Part shown: piece after piece, positions 62,060-64,000 of the stretch
Layout of the letters: the number at the start of each line of letters is the position of its first letter
How positions within the stretch are numbered: the first letter of the stretch is position 1
Assembly: GCA_036571765.1 (NCBI GenBank)
Contig: BROE01000025.1
Span: 6,511,703 to 6,575,702 of the forward strand
DNA from: Plecoglossus altivelis
Taxonomy: Eukaryota > Chordata > Actinopteri > Osmeriformes > Plecoglossidae
DNA length: 64,000 nucleotides
Reading direction: 5' to 3'
Notes under the pieces: model-generated
Told to the model about the DNA's origin: nothing
The model's database searches: none
Seen by the model: only the letters and a program-made list of their open reading frames with translations
Translations under genes and position numbers: made by a program

Positions 62060-63299
62060 TTCACACACACACACACAAACACCCAGGGGGAGCAGGGCTC
62101 TAATGAGGCCCGTGGAGACCTGCCGAAATGTCAATCAAACCTGGGCTTGCTGACACGCGGTCGACAACATCAATGAGATTCCTCCCAGACAGAGGGAAGC
62201 CTGTCAAATTGCATCATAGAGAAGAGAATTGGAAGTCCATAGGAGTTTCAGTGAGAAAGGTGAAAGCAGTGTGAAAAGAGGGAGAGGGAGAGAGAGAAAA
62301 GGAGAGAAAGAGGGAGAGAAAGATAAGGGGAGAGAGAGAAAGGGAGAGAGAGAGAGAGAGAAGGGGGAAAAGTAAAAACAACAGAGGAGACAGAGATTTG
62401 GGGGCAAAAGGCAAAGAACTGTTCAAAACTGTTCATATCTTCAGGTCTGGTTGTAATAAATCATTTAATGCCCCATATCCCTCATGAGGAGGAGTCAAAT
62501 GGGCCAAAAGTTTCTCAGCTAAAAGAAGCAGAAAAAAAGGAAAAAGAGCCGTCTGCAGTCTCCCTGTCAGTACTGTGATGATAGTTACACTCATCTGACC
62601 AGGAGAAAAACACCAGCGTGAAGTCACGACGGCTCCATTGAGTCTCCTCCAGGTTGAAGCTTGCGTCACCAAAAGCAGGCTTACAGTCTTACCACGGCTT
62701 TCTGGCTCTTTTGGCCTGGGCCGGTCCTTCCGCATTGCTATTGCCCTAGGACGCCCGCTTTAAAAGAATTAGCATGGCGACAAGTAATAAAAAGTCCTAT
62801 TCCAAACTATTTCAGTATCACATTGCTGTGGGTTACACGGTTGCAGGCAGCTTAAATTGGGAGAATGGGCTGGCAGACAACGGGGCCGACCTTCACACAC
62901 AGAGTTCGTAGTAAGCCAGCCCAGTAATGGATCGTCCGAGATTGTGGACCTGTCCTGAATGGACCCAGAAAGGAATAAAATAGAATAATGACCGCAATTA
63001 CATCTCTCATTATCGTCTCTTTATCAGCCAATCTCTCTCTCATAAAATACGAAGCGATACGCAAACGATGATAATGATAATTGTCGTTAAATATTAACCA
63101 CCGTGCTCGTTGAAGTAACAGGAAGTTCAGATATTGCAAGCCCGAGTTAAAATTGTGAAACTGCTCCTTTAAGCAACCCGACTTAGCCATGGTGAATGAA
63201 GTGTCGTTTTTCAGCGCTAACTAACTCCTCCTCTGCCCTCTGAATGAGCTGCGCTTTTCTTCCACTTCAACAGCCAAGTCGTTTTGGAGCGCATTCACC
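59815..63299. other. Intergenic upstream of the TCF7L gene
   Basis: No coding sequence was recognised. CA and CT tracts lie at 60776-60835, 61914-62080 and 62275-62365. The remainder is unique sequence. Confidence 0.5.
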
Positions 63300-63979
63300 G
63301 TCAGCTAATGTGGAGGGAGCGAGCACATTTCGATCAACCAGAAAATACTGTTATTTTGTGGCGGGTATACTTTGACAGCTGAGATGCCAAGACCTACTAT
63401 CGCAATGTAAACTTTGGAAAAGTAAGCAAATAGTATTTGTCGAAACTACGAACGAACTTTATCTTGCTTCGACTCGTGCGTAAAACGAATTGGTACAACT
63501 CATCTTTTGTCCGAAGAAGTATAGCTGTTTACGTATGGATAATGTAAGGTGAAATTGGACGTCACCATTGTAATTCAGTCGTTAGGTTTTCAATAGCTTT
63601 TTAACACCCCAAGAGGACTGGTGGACGTGCATTCTTCAGCACCATACGGAGACACAACGCTACGAGAAACTCACTGTGAACAGTGTAGAAGAAACTTTGT
63701 CAAGTCGCCTTATCCAGCTGTCGGCGCGTCGTTTGATTCATTTTTTAATTTGTGGATTATTGGAGAAATTCGCATCATGGAAAAGTGGGATCTAATTCAT
63801 CTAATCAAAATGGAGATTTGAAAACGTGGCATTGTTTGTATACAGCCGTTGTTCAGTTTATTTCAGTTAGTGGACTGGAGTAGGCTGAGCACAACGTTTC
63901 TTCCTTAGAGAACGGACTGTACGAGGGATCACATATTATTCTTGTAGCTTCATAGTTGGGGACAGTTGCATTAGCAAAC
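63300..63979 (+). promoter_or_regulatory. Probable promoter and 5' UTR of the TCF7L gene
   Basis: Unique sequence without repeats leads up to the start codon. It contains the 14-codon upstream ORF at 63777-63821. The transcription start was not located. Confidence 0.4.
63777..63821 (+). other. Upstream ORF of 14 codons in the TCF7L leader
   Basis: ATG GAA AAG TGG to a TGA, ending about 160 nt before the main start. If it is in the mature leader it could lower initiation at the main ATG. No peptide function is proposed. Confidence 0.35.
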
Positions 63980-64000
63980 ATGCCACAGCTCAATGGAGGC
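63980..64000 (+). CDS. tcf7l1: Start of a TCF/LEF transcription factor, cut by the window edge
   Basis: The last 21 bases encode Met-Pro-Gln-Leu-Asn-Gly-Gly, the N-terminus of the TCF7L beta-catenin-binding domain. These factors are nuclear HMG-box effectors of Wnt signalling. MPQLNGG fits TCF7L2 and, as I recall, fish TCF7L1 proteins; LEF1 has MPQLSGG and TCF7 has MPQLDSG. I favour tcf7l1 because arid5a lies nearby and the human orthologues of both map to chromosome 2, but seven residues cannot decide it. The GC-mixed leader above the ATG looks like a 5' UTR and the codon context (aaacATGcc) is acceptable. Confidence 0.6.

Overview
The window is vertebrate nuclear DNA, almost certainly from a ray-finned fish. 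The genes have many short exons with GT-AG introns, there is a tRNA-derived SINE with a teleost-type tail, and dinucleotide tracts and minisatellites are extremely dense. No prokaryotic, viral or CRISPR content was seen. All exon boundaries were derived by hand from splice sites, reading phase and remembered family sequences; no alignment or transcript was available. A run of Ns fills 42130-42732.

Layout: four genes lie in tandem on the minus strand, and a fifth begins on the plus strand at the right edge. (1) adamts12, 3888-20630: a complete 24-exon secreted metalloproteinase, with signal peptide, prodomain, catalytic domain, eight thrombospondin repeats, a mucin-like exon and a PLAC domain. 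The joined CDS is 4842 nt (1613 aa). Most of its introns are tandem repeat. (2) arid5a, 22857-29230, with a probable noncoding first exon at 30633: an ARID-domain DNA/RNA-binding regulator of about 580 aa. (3) dbnl, 34133-41106: a drebrin-like actin adaptor with an ADF-H domain, a helical linker and an SH3 domain. One 63-nt exon is present twice. (4) ube2d4, 45224-47972: an E2 ubiquitin-conjugating enzyme, intact except for exon 6, which is full of small insertions. (5) From 63980 on the plus strand, the first seven codons of a TCF/LEF factor, best guess tcf7l1. About 16 kb of non-coding DNA separates ube2d4 from it, and the two are divergent.

The genes do not form a pathway. dbnl next to ube2d4 matches the human 7p13 neighbourhood, and arid5a with tcf7l1 recalls human chromosome 2. 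I found no undescribed biological system. The most useful observations are structural: the damaged ube2d4 exon, the symmetric exon duplication in dbnl, several minisatellites that supply splice sites or the stop codon of adamts12, and an ARID-like peptide remnant beside an arid5a exon.
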